Assembly (NCBI RefSeq): GCF_004358345.1
Contig: NZ_CP037952.1
Coordinates: forward strand, 5,153,457 to 5,217,456
Origin: Parashewanella spongiae
Lineage (GTDB): Bacteria; Pseudomonadota; Gammaproteobacteria; Enterobacterales; Shewanellaceae
Direction of reading: 5' to 3'
DNA: 64,000 nt
In this document: one piece after another, positions 22,343 through 33,237 of the stretch
Numbering within the stretch: position 1 is the first letter of the stretch
How the letters are laid out: every line of letters starts with the position of its first letter
Notes under the pieces: generated by a model
The model's input: only the letters and a program-made list of their open reading frames with translations
Told to the model about the DNA's origin: nothing
Database searches by the model: none
Translations under genes and position numbers: made by a program

Positions 22343-24124
22343 GTGTTAAAAAAACCTCATTTTTTGGCCATGACGATATTAGCCGTCATCTGCCTTGGAG
22401 CTTGTAATAGCACTCCTCCAACGAACACCCCAAATAAGATTGACCACCTAGCAATCCAATCTGTCATCCAACTCGAGCCTCAAGATCTGTTCTCAGCCGA
22501 ACAGCCATTGCTCAAACCTGACACTTTTGATCAAGTCCTATTAGCTCTGAACACAAAATCATCAATAGCCGATATTAATCATTTACTTTATTACCTACGT
22601 GCATACAGTTATTTCGGACCTCAAAAAGAGCTCACAGAAACTCAAAGGCGGCAACTGGCTTCACAATTAGTCTTGCTCGCTCAAGATACCAATATCAATA
22701 CAAACCCTCGTTTTCAAGAGCAGTTGGCCGTAACTGTTTATCGATATCTAAACAAAGACGAATATGCGTCATCACTCACTTCTTTATTTCCGGTACTGAG
22801 TCGCCAATTGGCTCATTTACAAAACAGCGACATAACCAATATCAATGACATCGCCTTATGGGAAACCCTCCGCACATACGGGCTATTGCTTAATGTCGCT
22901 CGAACCAAACCTGAAGGTGAATTGGCAAAGCTATTAATTGAGCACCGTGTTGATAAGCCATTGCTACGCTTTGCCGCCAGTACTAACAGCATTCGAAACA
23001 ATAATGATTGGCCGAGACTAAATGCTTATTGGGCTTTAGCTATGTACCGATTAACCTTGCCTTCCAGTACTGATGGTTCAACAACACAGCAAGAGCAAGC
23101 CATTGATGATGGGATTGCAAAAATAGCTACCGCTGATGTTGCTTTGCGTCAACAGGCGGCACAAGATGCCTTTACTTTGGGCTATCACGTCAATACCTCT
23201 GCGGGGAAAAAATTATGTGAAGACAACGCGAGTTTATGTCGAATACCAGAATTAACTTCTGTTCTTCCTCATCGCCACGATTGCTCCATGACGCTTTTTA
23301 TTACTCACCAAGACTTATCTAAGAGCGAACTGGAAGAGTCTTGTACCAAGCTCACTTCACAAGAGTTTTATTTTCATCAATTGCTTGAGTCGCAACTACA
23401 GCCAACAGCTAACGACAACAGCGATGCATTAGAGGTTGTGGTATTTAAAAATTGGAGTCAGTACAACGCTTATGGACAACTATTTTACGATATTCGCACC
23501 AACAACGGTGGCATGTATTTAGAAGGCACTCCTCAAAAAGTGGGTAACCAAGCACGATTTTTTGCCTTCAGGCAGTGGTGGATAGAACCTAAATTCGCCA
23601 TCTGGAATTTAAATCATGAATACGTACATTATCTTGATGGTCGTTTTGTAAAATATGGCAAGTTCGGTCACTTTCCTGACAGCATGGTGTGGTGGTCAGA
23701 AGGCTTAGCGGAATATGTTTCTAAAGGAGATGAAAATCAAAAAGCATTTAAAGTCGCTCACGAGAATTTTGAAAAAGCGCCCGATCTGGCCACTATTTTT
23801 GCGACTACATATAAAGATGGTTTAGACAGAACTTATAAATGGAGTTATCTCGCCGTTCGATACTTAGCAGAAAAGCACCCAGCCGACCTAGTTCAACTCA
23901 GCCAATATTTAAAAGGTGATTACTTCACAGGTTATAAAGACCTACTCAAAGCATTATCAGCCCACCAAGAGGATTATCATTTATGGTTAACGGCTTTACT
24001 TAAGCAACATCCTTTGCCAAAAGAAAAAACGAACAGTCGACTTTACAAGCAAGACCGATACAGTTATCGGGATTATTTAACCCCTGATCATCTGGTATTT
24101 GGTGAGCAACATAAACATTATTAA
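22343..24124 (+). CDS. Lipoprotein with M9 (collagenase-type) metallopeptidase domain
   Basis: Starts at a GTG with AAGGA upstream. The leader ends in a lipobox L-G-A-C (Cys about residue 22), so a membrane-anchored lipoprotein is predicted. The N-terminal ~300 residues are helical, like the activator domain of microbial collagenases, and the zinc site HEYVH is at residues 425-429 with the third ligand Glu in 'WWSEGLAEYVSKGD' about 28 residues later, the M9 arrangement. At 593 residues it lacks the PKD and PPC domains of secreted collagenases. Probably degrades proteins outside the cell. Activity on collagen itself is not certain. Confidence 0.83.
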   Translation: MLKKPHFLAMTILAVICLGACNSTPPTNTPNKIDHLAIQSVIQLEPQDLFSAEQPLLKPDTFDQVLLALNTKSSIADINHLLYYLRAYSYFGPQKELTETQRRQLASQLVLLAQDTNINTNPRFQEQLAVTVYRYLNKDEYASSLTSLFPVLSRQLAHLQNSDITNINDIALWETLRTYGLLLNVARTKPEGELAKLLIEHRVDKPLLRFAASTNSIRNNNDWPRLNAYWALAMYRLTLPSSTDGSTTQQEQAIDDGIAKIATADVALRQQAAQDAFTLGYHVNTSAGKKLCEDNASLCRIPELTSVLPHRHDCSMTLFITHQDLSKSELEESCTKLTSQEFYFHQLLESQLQPTANDNSDALEVVVFKNWSQYNAYGQLFYDIRTNNGGMYLEGTPQKVGNQARFFAFRQWWIEPKFAIWNLNHEYVHYLDGRFVKYGKFGHFPDSMVWWSEGLAEYVSKGDENQKAFKVAHENFEKAPDLATIFATTYKDGLDRTYKWSYLAVRYLAEKHPADLVQLSQYLKGDYFTGYKDLLKALSAHQEDYHLWLTALLKQHPLPKEKTNSRLYKQDRYSYRDYLTPDHLVFGEQHKHY

Positions 24125-24183
24125 TACTTTATAAATCAGTGGTATTAACGACTAAAAATCAATGGTGATCGGGTACATCATCC

Positions 24184-24408
24184 TAGAAACATCAGTTGAC
24201 TGCGTTCTCAAGCGTAGAAAAAATGGCTGGTAGTAAGGCGTAGCTTGCAGCAAGTAGTTTATTCTACTTGCAAAAGTTACAACGCAGATAGCAGTCATTT
24301 TAGCAAGTTTGTGAGCGTAGAGCACTTCACTCATTGGGTGAAAGCAATTAAAGTCATCTTATTGCTCAAACAGTTACTCATATACTCAGCGTTCAGCTGA
24401 TATTTTTA
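24184..24408. mobile_element. MITE family C, copy 1
   Basis: Ends CCTAGAAACATCAGTTGA and its complement, with outer CC/GG included at 24182 and 24410. It is flanked by perfect 5-bp duplications ATCAT (24177-24181 and 24411-24415). About 229 bp, mostly palindromic, no ORF of note. Confidence 0.85.
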
Positions 24409-24605
24409 GGATCATCATATCTGACAGTTGATAATGCCACCCTTCACTTTCACTACTGATAGTATCAAAACCTGCAACACTCATTAAATAATCGATTTGG
24501 CTTGAATCAAGATAACCATAATTTCCCCTAGCCTATTGTGTAACAGTAGGCTCCAAAGCCAAATGTAGCAATGACATCATTTACTCCCCACACTGATTAC
24601 TGTTA
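24386..24605 (-). pseudogene. Decayed 3' gene fragment between two MITEs (methyltransferase-like end)
   Basis: The minus strand just inside MITE D copy 2 reads DVIATFGFGAYCYTIG then, after a stop or frame change near 24535, GYLDSSQIDYLMSVAGFD and GWHYQLSDMMILK. This looks like the C-terminal end of a class I SAM-dependent methyltransferase, but that is a weak resemblance. The frame runs into MITE C and ends at a TGA inside it (24386-24388). No 5' part remains. Confidence 0.35.
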
Positions 24606-24952
24606 TACCAATTACAGCAATTAACTTCCCATTCAGCAAGAGCTAAAGGGTTTCAGTACAAGGCGCAAGTTTGAGGTACTATATTCCCTACGGCCGCCAT
24701 ACAAAGCTAGCGTTCAACGCACTTCGCGCTTTTGTCGGGATAATTCAAAAACTTGCAACGCAGTAATGGAATCCTTTAGCCTTGCCATTCGGGAGCTTGT
24801 ATGTGTCCAAATTACTACGCAAAATTGTCTTAAAGTAGCAATGTAATAACGACAGGTTTGTATGTCCGTAGTAACTATGTCTTCATCAATTTCACTTGTA
24901 CTTTGAACACATACATAGCTCTGAGTTGGGTATTTAATTACTGTAATTGGTA
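24606..24952. mobile_element. MITE family D, copy 2
   Basis: TACCAATTACAGCAATTAA to TTAATTACTGTAATTGGTA, flanked by TTA on both sides. Longer than copy 1 because it retains the segment 'CCCTACGGCCGCCATACAA' that copy 1 has lost. Confidence 0.82.
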
Positions 24953-25142
24953 TTAGTTATATATATACGGCAAATATTCTTTATAAAAAGTTCATCAGTG
25001 AACTACGATGATGTTGCTAAATTTTGCCGTTCATTCATATAAAAATAAATTCAGTAATAATTAAATTTTAATTTAACTCTGATCCAATTGATAAATGAGC
25101 TGCGGGATTTTTTTATCCACTAATTGTTTGAACGGAGGATTT

Positions 25143-25667
25143 ATGCAGTATAAAAAATTCAGCCTGGTCACTATTGCTGTCGCAGGTTTTTTATTAGCGC
25201 CTATGTCAGGGTTTGCTACAGCTCTCGATAATTCTACTGATCAATTTCAGCCCTTTAATCCTGGTGACAGCAGTGACGACCCATTACCTTTACAACTGAA
25301 TCAGCCTAAAAGAAATATTAGTAACCCTTCAGGACACTCTCTTTACTTTAAATTTATAATTCCCGCCAATGAGGACGGTATCACCAATGGCTATGTGCTT
25401 TTTGCCTTACGACAAAATGTTTTTGGTGATGCCCAACTGTTTCTAAAAGAAGGCTCAGTTCCTAGTGAAACTGATTTTGATTGTAAAGGGAGAGTATTTG
25501 AAGATAGTTGGCAATACAAATCGCAGATTTGCGAATTTCATAATCAAGAAGGTGGCACTTACTGGGGATTAATTCACGCTGAGACCGATTATTCAAAAGG
25601 TTCTCTTTCTGCACAAACCATCATGGATTTTTCCCCTTTTAGTTTAAGAAAAACCACTGATAACTAA
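25143..25667 (+). CDS. Small exported protein, PPC-domain-like
   Basis: About 174 residues. The ATG at 25143 has GGAGGA 6 nt upstream and starts a good signal peptide (MQYKKFSLVTIAVAGFLLAP, cleavage near FA-TA), so I prefer it over the frame's earlier ATG at 25095. The mature part looks like a single bacterial pre-peptidase C-terminal (PPC) beta-sandwich: 'SLYFKFIIP', 'AQLFLKEGSVPS', two cysteines, 'GTYWGLIHAETDYSKGSLS'. PPC domains normally sit on secreted proteases; a free-standing one suggests a secreted accessory or inhibitor-like role, which is inference. Flanked by MITE D and repeat H. Confidence 0.6.
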   Translation: MQYKKFSLVTIAVAGFLLAPMSGFATALDNSTDQFQPFNPGDSSDDPLPLQLNQPKRNISNPSGHSLYFKFIIPANEDGITNGYVLFALRQNVFGDAQLFLKEGSVPSETDFDCKGRVFEDSWQYKSQICEFHNQEGGTYWGLIHAETDYSKGSLSAQTIMDFSPFSLRKTTDN

Positions 25668-25687
25668 TTAGTAAATAGACTGTCAAA

Positions 25688-25876
25688 TCGAAGCAATGAA
25701 TCACCTCGCTCCAGTGAAGGCGAGAAACGAAGTAACGACAAATTTGTATATCGGTAGTCTAGCGCCTTTTTATTGCTTAGTGAAAGTCGCTGGACACTAT
25801 CCTACGCTGGTTGACAAAACACAAACCTTTTCTGTCAATTCGCCCAAAGGGGCGGGGAACTAAACCCGAAGTGATT
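25688..25876. repeat. Dispersed repeat H (copy 1)
   Basis: Shares with 45773-45928 a segment containing the GAAACGAAGTAACGACA core and a right end TTAAACCCGAAGTGATTA-like. About 190 bp, with an inner palindrome CGCCCAAAGGGGCG. Confidence 0.6.
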
Positions 25877-25883
25877 ACATATC

Positions 25884-25912
25884 AAGAAAGGAAGCCTTAC
25901 GCTTCCTTTCTT
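25884..25912 (-). terminator. Hairpin after smg
   Basis: AAGAAAGGAAGC and GCTTCCTTTCTT with a 5-nt loop, 24-52 nt beyond the smg stop. On the minus strand it ends with CTTTCTT, a modest terminator tract. Confidence 0.6.
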
Positions 25913-25935
25913 ATCCCGATTGCTCTATATCAACC

Positions 25936-26409
25936 TTATGAATGCAACCGTCCATCTGGTTGCTCAAACACTAGGTCTTCCATCTGCTCGTACGCAGATT
26001 TATGTCCCGGTGCATTAAACAATACCATCAGAATCACCCACTTAAGATCATCGAGTCCCAAACAACTATCATCCAACTCCATTACTCGGTCTATGACTAT
26101 TTCTCTTGTTTCGACACTGAGCACTTTAATTTGCTCAAGAAACAATAAGAAACCTCGACTTTCAACATCCAGCTTGTCCATTTCCTTTTCAGTATAGATA
26201 CGGAAAGAATGCTGATTATGATCACGAAGATACGGTACATCTTTATCTTGTAATTCACCCAGTCGTTCTAACCAATTTAACGCTTTGATTATTTCCGACT
26301 GATGGAAACCAGCACGAGTCAGCTCCTTAGTAAGATCGCCTTCATCAACGAGAAGCTCGGTCTCACCATGAACATAGTTTTCAAATAAATACATGAGGAT
26401 ATCAAACAT
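25936..26409 (-). CDS. smg: Smg family protein (DUF494)
   Basis: 157-residue helical protein of unknown biochemical role, found next to dprA and topA-type zinc-finger genes in most gammaproteobacteria. The opening '[16 protein letters not shown]' and the middle '[19 protein letters not shown]' are characteristic. Two nt separate it from the dprA stop, so it is in the LysM-dprA-smg transcript. Confidence 0.93.
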   Translation of the reverse strand: MFDILMYLFENYVHGETELLVDEGDLTKELTRAGFHQSEIIKALNWLERLGELQDKDVPYLRDHNQHSFRIYTEKEMDKLDVESRGFLLFLEQIKVLSVETREIVIDRVMELDDSCLGLDDLKWVILMVLFNAPGHKSAYEQMEDLVFEQPDGRLHS

Positions 26410-26411
26410 GA

Positions 26412-27527
26412 CTAACTCCTCTTAAGTCTGACGTAACCACCAGCAACTGAAGCAATTGAACCTTGTAATTCCAGCTCAAGTAACTGCTCCAACACCTGAT
26501 CGATCGTATTTCCACTATGCTCGACTATGGCATCAATTGCCGTAGCCTCATAGCCTACACTAGCCAAGAGTGACGCAAATGGCAAATCACATTCTTGAGG
26601 TTCTTTGATATGGTGCTGCTTTTTCACTTCTTCAAGGTGATGATCAAAAATTAATGGAAGTTCTTCTAAAATATCTTCCACACAATCGACCAACTTCGCG
26701 CCTTGCTTAATGAGATCATGACATCCCTGACTTTGACTGCTCAATGTGCTGCCCGGTACCGCAAACACATCTCGGTTTTGCTCCATCGCTAATCGTGCTG
26801 TAATTAATGATCCACTTCGCCTACTTGCTTCAATGACCAAAGTCCCTAAACTTAGACCGCTGATAATGCGATTTCGTTTCGGAAAATTTCCTGCAAAAGG
26901 GCCAACATTCGGCCAGAATTCACTAACGACACAACCGGATTGTTGGATGTCTTGATATAAGGTGTTGTGCCGCTTAGGATAAACAATATCAACGCCTGTA
27001 CCAGTAACCGCAATGGTTTTATTTCCTGATACACTGCGCGCGGCTAATGCGCCACTATGAGCCGCACCATCTATCCCTGCGGCCATACCGCTGCACACAA
27101 TTACCCCATTTTCGACTAAGGATTGTGAAAGCTGATAACTGAGTTTTAGACCCGCTGGAGTTGCCGCGCGGCTACCAACGACAGCTAATGCAGGTAACAT
27201 TAACGTATCGAGATTCCCTTTTACGAATAATAACGATGGTGGATCGGTGATTTGTTTGAGTAAGGGAGGATAAGTTGGATCGTCAATAGTTAGAATGACA
27301 TGCTGTGGATCTGACTCAAGCCACGATAACGCTATATCAACTTTTTGAGGGTTAAGGCTGATTTTTTCAATCATTTGTGCCGATAACGGCAAATCTTCAG
27401 GACGACTCTCCAGCGCATGTCGAAGCTCTTGCAACGACATGCGTTGTAATAATTGTTGAATTCGAACCGGCCCAAGTCCAGATACAGCACAAACAACTAA
27501 CCAATCAGCAAGTGATTGTTGGCTCAC
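26412..27527 (-). CDS. dprA: DNA-processing protein DprA
   Basis: Loads RecA on incoming single-stranded DNA in natural transformation; present also in non-competent species. Residues 1-65 form a helical N-domain, about 75-290 the Rossmann-like DprA domain ('[15 protein letters not shown]', '[18 protein letters not shown]', '[12 protein letters not shown]', '[17 protein letters not shown]'), and about 310-371 a winged-helix (DML1-like) tail. The start is GTG and overlaps the end of the upstream LysM gene by 4 nt (GTGA). 371 residues, normal. Confidence 0.95.
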   Translation of the reverse strand: MSQQSLADWLVVCAVSGLGPVRIQQLLQRMSLQELRHALESRPEDLPLSAQMIEKISLNPQKVDIALSWLESDPQHVILTIDDPTYPPLLKQITDPPSLLFVKGNLDTLMLPALAVVGSRAATPAGLKLSYQLSQSLVENGVIVCSGMAAGIDGAAHSGALAARSVSGNKTIAVTGTGVDIVYPKRHNTLYQDIQQSGCVVSEFWPNVGPFAGNFPKRNRIISGLSLGTLVIEASRRSGSLITARLAMEQNRDVFAVPGSTLSSQSQGCHDLIKQGAKLVDCVEDILEELPLIFDHHLEEVKKQHHIKEPQECDLPFASLLASVGYEATAIDAIVEHSGNTIDQVLEQLLELELQGSIASVAGGYVRLKRS

Positions 27528-28618
27528 TCAATTTCTAATACCAATGAATCAGGAATCACTAACTTATCGCCAACTCGAACAGGACGTTCATTCAACATGA
27601 TGAGCCCCATACTTTGATGATTAAAGGTTTTGAACACCAATATATTACCGCGATAAATATCTGGCATTTTCACTTGCCTATCGGCAAAGGTACTGCCTAT
27701 CAGTTTGTCATACAAGCTGCGATCACTGGCTTGTACTGGCTTACCATCATTGTCGATAGCTATTTCTTCGCCATCGAGATAAAGCTCAAGTACTTGTCCC
27801 GCCTTCACACCAGCTTTGCTACCACGATCGAAATAGATCACATCTAAATGACCCGCTTCACGTTTTCCATCGGCAATGGCTAATACATGAGCCGGCTGTG
27901 ATAACGTCGCAGCCGTTGGCATATAAAACGCTGACATTAACGCTTCATCTTCAATAGCCAGTACTTTATAACCAGCTTTCGTTTCACGTAAATTGCTGAG
28001 TAGCTCAACTTTTGAGACGTCACCACTTTCTACAACACGGCCGCTTGAAGCTAAAATCAGCTCACGATCATGACCTTCAATCTCTTCATCATCGATGTGA
28101 AAGATACGACCTTCTTCATACATCCCCAGTTTCTGCCCCATGGGTAATCGGGCATCAACGTATATGATATCGCCTGTTGTATGATGTCGAGATTCCCTTT
28201 CTCCGCCCATCACTTGAGGTTGTTGCTCAAGCCATAATTCATTTTCGACCCGATTTTGTAAAATGTAGGATTGGATAGAAGCCAAATCCACCATAGGTAT
28301 CGCTGAATTTTTATTAATAACTCTTCCTTGAGGACTTCGACGCACCAATGGTTTTTTCACTAATCGAGGTTGGCCATTAATGAATACTAACGTCAGCATG
28401 TCACCGGGATAAATTAGATGTGGATTGGCGATTTGAGGGTTTGCTCCCCATAACCTTGGCCATTTCCATGGATCATCTAAAAAGTAAGCAGAAATATCCC
28501 ACAGGGTGTCGCCTTTTTTAACTTCATAAGACTGGGGATGCCCTTCTTTCAGAGCTAAAGTATCAGCGAAAACACTGGTACTCAGCATCATTAAGATTAA
28601 ATAAGTTAAACGTTTCAT
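27524..28618 (-). CDS. LysM-domain exported protein
   Basis: The ATG at 28618 starts a signal peptide (MKRLTYLILMMLSTSVFA); the frame stays open upstream but no start there gives one. A LysM peptidoglycan-binding domain occupies about residues 30-80 (YEVKKGDTLWDIS ... NPHLIYPGDMLTLV). The rest is a long conserved domain (to 364) with no catalytic motif I know. Homologues precede dprA in Shewanella and Vibrio. Probably a periplasmic cell-wall-binding protein. Divergent from def. Confidence 0.88.
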   Translation of the reverse strand: MKRLTYLILMMLSTSVFADTLALKEGHPQSYEVKKGDTLWDISAYFLDDPWKWPRLWGANPQIANPHLIYPGDMLTLVFINGQPRLVKKPLVRRSPQGRVINKNSAIPMVDLASIQSYILQNRVENELWLEQQPQVMGGERESRHHTTGDIIYVDARLPMGQKLGMYEEGRIFHIDDEEIEGHDRELILASSGRVVESGDVSKVELLSNLRETKAGYKVLAIEDEALMSAFYMPTAATLSQPAHVLAIADGKREAGHLDVIYFDRGSKAGVKAGQVLELYLDGEEIAIDNDGKPVQASDRSLYDKLIGSTFADRQVKMPDIYRGNILVFKTFNHQSMGLIMLNERPVRVGDKLVIPDSLVLEIE

Positions 28619-28822
28619 TAAACTGTCCATGTTGTCATTGCTCTTTGTATCAGCTTTTGCTGTCATTGGTTGCGACAAAAGATTAAAATTAAACTATCAA
28701 TGTGACAATTTTTAACCTAAACATCAGTATAACGAACTGATTGTGATTTAACACACTTAGATTCAACAAACTGATTTTGATTTAATAAACTGATTTTGAT
28801 TTAACAAACTTAGAGTAACTTT

Positions 28823-29335
28823 ATGGCAATTTTAACCGTTTTACGTTTTCCAGATGAACGCTTGCGCACCGTAGCTCAACCTATCACTGATTTTGATGAT
28901 GCACTGCAAACACAGATTGATGATATGTTCGAAACCATGTATCAAGAAAAAGGCATTGGTCTGGCCGCAACACAAGTCAATTTTCACAAACAACTTATTG
29001 TGATGGATTTGCAAGATGACGTAGAACGCCCAACTGTATTCATTAATCCAACAATTGTCACCAGCAGTGGCCACTTTGAAAACGAAGAAGGCTGCTTGTC
29101 GGTTCCAGGCATTTATGCCAAAGTGGAACGCGCTGAAAATGTCACCCTTAAAGCATTAGATCGTCATGGCAAAGAGTTTACCGTTGATGCTGACGAACTG
29201 TTTGCGATTTGCATTCAACATGAAATGGATCACTTAATTGGTAAATTATTTGTTGATTACTTGTCACCACTCAAGCGTGATCGTATAAAGAAAAAACTCG
29301 AAAAAGAAGCTCGTCAGGCTGCTAAAGAAGCTTAA
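28823..29335 (+). CDS. def: Peptide deformylase
   Basis: Removes the formyl group from nascent proteins; Fe2+ or other metal hydrolase. All three motifs are present: GIGLAATQV (motif 1, about residues 44-52), EGCLSVPG (motif 2, Cys ligand), and QHEMDHLIG (motif 3, HExxH). 170 residues. First gene of the def-fmt-rsmB-trkA run; fmt frame begins right at its stop codon. Confidence 0.98.
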   Translation: MAILTVLRFPDERLRTVAQPITDFDDALQTQIDDMFETMYQEKGIGLAATQVNFHKQLIVMDLQDDVERPTVFINPTIVTSSGHFENEEGCLSVPGIYAKVERAENVTLKALDRHGKEFTVDADELFAICIQHEMDHLIGKLFVDYLSPLKRDRIKKKLEKEARQAAKEA

Positions 29336-29359
29336 TTGTCGCCAGTATTCATAGGTACC

Positions 29360-30337
29360 ATGTTGAAACTATTAAAGATTATATTTGCCGGTACTCCGGA
29401 TTTCGCCGCTCGCCACCTTCAAGCTCTGTTGAACTCACATCATCAAGTGGTTGGGGTTTATAGCCAGCCTGATCGCCCAGCTGGTCGAGGGAAAAAACTC
29501 CAAGCCAGCCCAGTGAAACAGCTTGCCGTGCAACATGATATTGCCGTATTCCAGCCCGCCAGTTTGAAAAAAGAAGAAGCTCAGCAAGAGTTAGCACAAT
29601 TAGATGCTGATCTTATGGTTGTGGTCGCTTATGGGTTAATTTTACCTCAAATCGTACTGGACACACCTAAATTGGGCTGCATTAATGTTCATGGTTCGAT
29701 TTTACCTCGCTGGCGAGGTGCGGCTCCGATTCAACGTGCAATTTGGGCCGGAGATGCCGCCACAGGTGTGACCATCATGCAAATGGATTTAGGACTAGAT
29801 ACCGGTGACATGTTGCTGAAAACTCATCTTGAAATCCAACCTGAAGATACGTCAGCCAGCTTATATGAAAAACTGGCAGAGCAAGGTCCTGACGCGTTAA
29901 TTGAAGCTGTCGACGGTTTATCAGCCGGTACACTAACCGCCGAGAAGCAAGATGACACATTAGCCAATTACGCGGCCAAGCTTTCTAAAGAAGAAGCCGA
30001 AATCGATTGGAATAAGAGCGCCAAGCAATTATGGCAAGAAGTGCGCGCCTTTAATCCTTGGCCAATCAGTCATTTTAAACACCAGCAACAAACCATTAAA
30101 ATCTGGCAAGCTGAAGTATTGTCGACAAGGGTAGAGCAAACTCCCGGCACCATTATTTCTGCCAATAAAAACGGCATTGACGTGGCAACCAGTGACGGAG
30201 TAATTCGACTTTTATCTTTGCAACTACCCGGTAAAAAACCTTTTTCTTGCGCTGACATGCTCAATGGTCGTGCCGACTGGTTTATTCCCGGTACTTTACT
30301 ACAAAGTAAATTAGCAAGCCCAGATGAGACCGCATAA
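29360..30337 (+). CDS. fmt: Methionyl-tRNA formyltransferase
   Basis: Formylates initiator Met-tRNA using 10-formyl-THF. The ATG at 29360 gives the standard N-terminus ([19 protein letters not shown]); the open frame starts earlier with TTG at 29336. The formyl-transfer motif '[19 protein letters not shown]' (Asn, His and later Asp catalytic) is near residues 105-125, and the C-terminal OB-like domain begins near 207. About 325 residues, slightly longer than E. coli (315). Coupled with rsmB (TAAATG junction). Confidence 0.97.
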   Translation: MLKLLKIIFAGTPDFAARHLQALLNSHHQVVGVYSQPDRPAGRGKKLQASPVKQLAVQHDIAVFQPASLKKEEAQQELAQLDADLMVVVAYGLILPQIVLDTPKLGCINVHGSILPRWRGAAPIQRAIWAGDAATGVTIMQMDLGLDTGDMLLKTHLEIQPEDTSASLYEKLAEQGPDALIEAVDGLSAGTLTAEKQDDTLANYAAKLSKEEAEIDWNKSAKQLWQEVRAFNPWPISHFKHQQQTIKIWQAEVLSTRVEQTPGTIISANKNGIDVATSDGVIRLLSLQLPGKKPFSCADMLNGRADWFIPGTLLQSKLASPDETA

Positions 30338-31621
30338 ATGAATGTCAGAGCCTTAGCGGCTAAAGCCGTTTTTTCCGTACTTGAGCAAGGTATTTCGTTA
30401 TCTGTCGCATTGCCAAAACAGCAACAACACTTGACCAGCGCCAAAGACAAAGCTCTATTGGCCGAGCTTTGTTATGGCATCATGCGCCGTTTGGTACAAA
30501 TTGATAAACGTGTCAGTGATTGCTTAAGTAAACCGTTTAAAGGCAAGCTACGCATCATTCACCAAGTGCTATTAGTTGGGTGCTATCAACTGTATTTTAC
30601 TCGAATTCCTGCTCATGCTGTGATTGCTGAAACCGCTGAAGCGTGCCGCCAACTTAAATTTGAAGGCATGGTAAAAGTTGTGAACGGTGTATTGCGTAAT
30701 ATTCAACGCGCCCAAACCGACTTAAGTTGCGAAAACCCAGTACTTGAATTCAATACGCCAAAATGGCTCATCAAACGCCTGCAAGATGCCTATCCAGAAC
30801 ATTGGCAACAAGTGATTGAAAACAGTCACCAGCGCCCTCCTATGTGGCTGCGCAACAACGCCTTGGCCCAAAGCCGTAAACAATATTTATCTGAGTTACA
30901 TGGAATTGACATTGAAGCGACGGCTGGAGCCAGCAGCGACTCAATTTTATTGGCTAAAGCTAAAGATGTTTCCCAACTGCCTGGTTTTGATAATGGCGCC
31001 GTATCTGTGCAAGATGCTGCGGCTCAATGGGCTGCACACTTGCTAGCACCACAAAATGGTGAATTGATCCTCGATGCTTGTGCCGCTCCTGGAGGTAAAA
31101 GCTGTCATATTCTTGAAGTTGCACCACAAGCTCACCTTGTCGCTGTTGATTTTGATGCCAAACGATTAGAGCGAGTAGAACAAAATTTACAGCGTTTAAA
31201 CCATAGCGCGCAAGTTGTGCACGGTGATGCAGCAAATATTGACTCATGGTGGCAAGGCAAGCAATTTGATCGCATACTGCTTGATGCTCCTTGCTCGGCA
31301 ACCGGAGTGATCCGCAGGCATCCTGACATTAAGTGGTTAAGAAAGTCGAAAGACATTGATGAATTAGCTGAACTACAAAGACAAATTCTCGATCACTGCT
31401 GGCAATGGTTAACACCGGGAGGTACGCTATTGTATGCGACTTGCTCTATCTTACCTGACGAAAATCAACGACAGATAGAAGCATTTTTAGCACGAACCGA
31501 CAACGCTGTGCTTGAGCCCATTGACCAACAACCTGACAGCAATAGCATCGGTTGGCAGATCACGCCAGATCAAGACGATATGGATGGCTTTTATTACGCT
31601 AAGTTACATAAAAAACGATAA
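30338..31621 (+). CDS. rsmB: 16S rRNA (cytosine-967-C5)-methyltransferase
   Basis: Methylates C967 of 16S rRNA. 427 residues: NusB-like RNA-binding domain at 1-130, then a Rossmann methyltransferase with 'LDACAAPGGKSCHILE' (SAM site) near 248, 'LLDAPCSATGVIRRHPD' near 315, and the catalytic Cys in 'YATCSILPDEN' near 370. Directly follows fmt as in most gammaproteobacteria. Confidence 0.97.
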   Translation: MNVRALAAKAVFSVLEQGISLSVALPKQQQHLTSAKDKALLAELCYGIMRRLVQIDKRVSDCLSKPFKGKLRIIHQVLLVGCYQLYFTRIPAHAVIAETAEACRQLKFEGMVKVVNGVLRNIQRAQTDLSCENPVLEFNTPKWLIKRLQDAYPEHWQQVIENSHQRPPMWLRNNALAQSRKQYLSELHGIDIEATAGASSDSILLAKAKDVSQLPGFDNGAVSVQDAAAQWAAHLLAPQNGELILDACAAPGGKSCHILEVAPQAHLVAVDFDAKRLERVEQNLQRLNHSAQVVHGDAANIDSWWQGKQFDRILLDAPCSATGVIRRHPDIKWLRKSKDIDELAELQRQILDHCWQWLTPGGTLLYATCSILPDENQRQIEAFLARTDNAVLEPIDQQPDSNSIGWQITPDQDDMDGFYYAKLHKKR

Positions 31622-31673
31622 AGATCAAATAATAAGGATAAGGGCAAAGGATGTTGCTCTAACAAGGTAGGCA

Positions 31674-33083
31674 ATGAAAATTATCATATTGGGTGCAGGC
31701 CAAGTTGGCGGTACGCTGGCTGAAAACCTCGTCGGTGAAAATAATGACATTACATTAATCGATAATGACAAAGTAAGACTTCGTTCCTTACAGGATAAAT
31801 TCGATTTACGTGTGGTTATTGGACATGGTGCGCATCCCGATGTGCTAAAACAAGCTGGCGCTGAAGACGCTGACATGCTGATTGCGGTTACCAACAGTGA
31901 TGAATGCAATATGTCCGCCTGTCAAATTGCTTATACACTTTATGGCACCCCTACAAAAATTGCTCGAATACGATCTGAGCAATATCTAAACCTTAAAAAC
32001 AAGTTGTTTATCAACAGTGAGCTCAAAAGCTCTGACAATCGCCTTCGCGGTGGCTTTGTGATTGATGAGCTCATTGCACCTGAGCAGTTAGTCACGTCAT
32101 ACATTCACCGGTTGGTTGAGTATCCCGGCGCTTTGCAAGTGCTGGAATTTGCAGAAGGACGATTAAGCCTAGTGGCCATTAAAGCCTATTACGGCGGTCC
32201 ATTAGTAGGCAATGCCTTAGCTGCATTACGTGAACATATGCCCAATATCGACACGCGTGTGGCGGCTATTTTCAGGCAAGGCCGTGCCATTATGCCTCAA
32301 GGTACCACCATCATCGAAGCCGATGATGAAGTGTTCTTTGTCGCTGATAGTCGTCATGTGCGCGCGGTAATGAGTGAAATGCAAAAACTGGACAACTCAT
32401 ATCGCAATATCATGATTGCTGGCGGTGGAAACATCGGGTTGGGCTTAGCTAAAAAATTGGAACCCAATCATTCTGTCAAACTGTTAGAAGCAAAACCCGA
32501 GCGAGCCGAAGCGCTTTCTGAGCGATTAGAAAACACGACTGTTTTTTGTGGTGATGCCGCAGATCAAGAGTTACTACAAGAAGAGCATATCGATCAAACC
32601 GATGTATTTATCGCCGTCACCAATGATGATGAAGCCAACATCATGTCAGCACTATTAGCCAAGCGCATGGGTGCTAAAAAAGTCATGGTATTAATCCAAC
32701 GCGAGGCTTATGTCGACATCGTTCAAGAAGCCAGTATCGACATTGCCATTTCTCCACAACAGGCGACCATTTCAGCTTTACTGACTCATATTCGCCAAGG
32801 GGATATTTGTAACGTTTACTCACTACGTCGAGGCGCGGCTGAAGCTATCGAAGCCATTGCTCATGGCGATCCGAGCACGTCTAAAGTGGTCGGTAAGCGA
32901 ATTTGTGATATCAAACTTCCGCCGAGCACAACCATTGGTGCCATTGTTCGCGAGCAGGAAGTACTGATGGCTCATGATAAAACCATTATTGAACAAGGCG
33001 ATCATGTCATTCTATTCTTAGTGAACAAGAAATTCATTGGCGAAGTCGAAAAACTGTTCCAACCCAGTGCATTTTTCTTTTAA
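31674..33083 (+). CDS. trkA: Trk potassium uptake regulator TrkA
   Basis: Cytoplasmic NAD-binding regulatory subunit for TrkH. 469 residues with two RCK repeats: N1 '[19 protein letters not shown]' at 1-19 and N2 '[19 protein letters not shown]' near 244, each followed by a TrkA-C domain. Slightly longer than the E. coli protein (458). About 150 nt upstream of trkH. Confidence 0.97.
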   Translation: MKIIILGAGQVGGTLAENLVGENNDITLIDNDKVRLRSLQDKFDLRVVIGHGAHPDVLKQAGAEDADMLIAVTNSDECNMSACQIAYTLYGTPTKIARIRSEQYLNLKNKLFINSELKSSDNRLRGGFVIDELIAPEQLVTSYIHRLVEYPGALQVLEFAEGRLSLVAIKAYYGGPLVGNALAALREHMPNIDTRVAAIFRQGRAIMPQGTTIIEADDEVFFVADSRHVRAVMSEMQKLDNSYRNIMIAGGGNIGLGLAKKLEPNHSVKLLEAKPERAEALSERLENTTVFCGDAADQELLQEEHIDQTDVFIAVTNDDEANIMSALLAKRMGAKKVMVLIQREAYVDIVQEASIDIAISPQQATISALLTHIRQGDICNVYSLRRGAAEAIEAIAHGDPSTSKVVGKRICDIKLPPSTTIGAIVREQEVLMAHDKTIIEQGDHVILFLVNKKFIGEVEKLFQPSAFFF

Positions 33084-33237
33084 CGCAGAAAGTGATGTAT
33101 TCAACAGTATTTCATCGTCCAATAATCTAAAGTAAAACTTGTCAATTGCCACTTTTATACTTAACTAAATTGTGTAGAAGTGGTAGTCCTGTTTCCTTTG
33201 TGTATAACCATCCGTACGTTAGGAAGGTTTCTTATCC

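Noticed and set aside
24600-24960. Recurring AATTACTGTAATTGG motif considered as a CRISPR repeat or operator
   Set aside because: Occurs as inverted pairs at element ends with 3-bp duplications, not as regularly spaced direct repeats.
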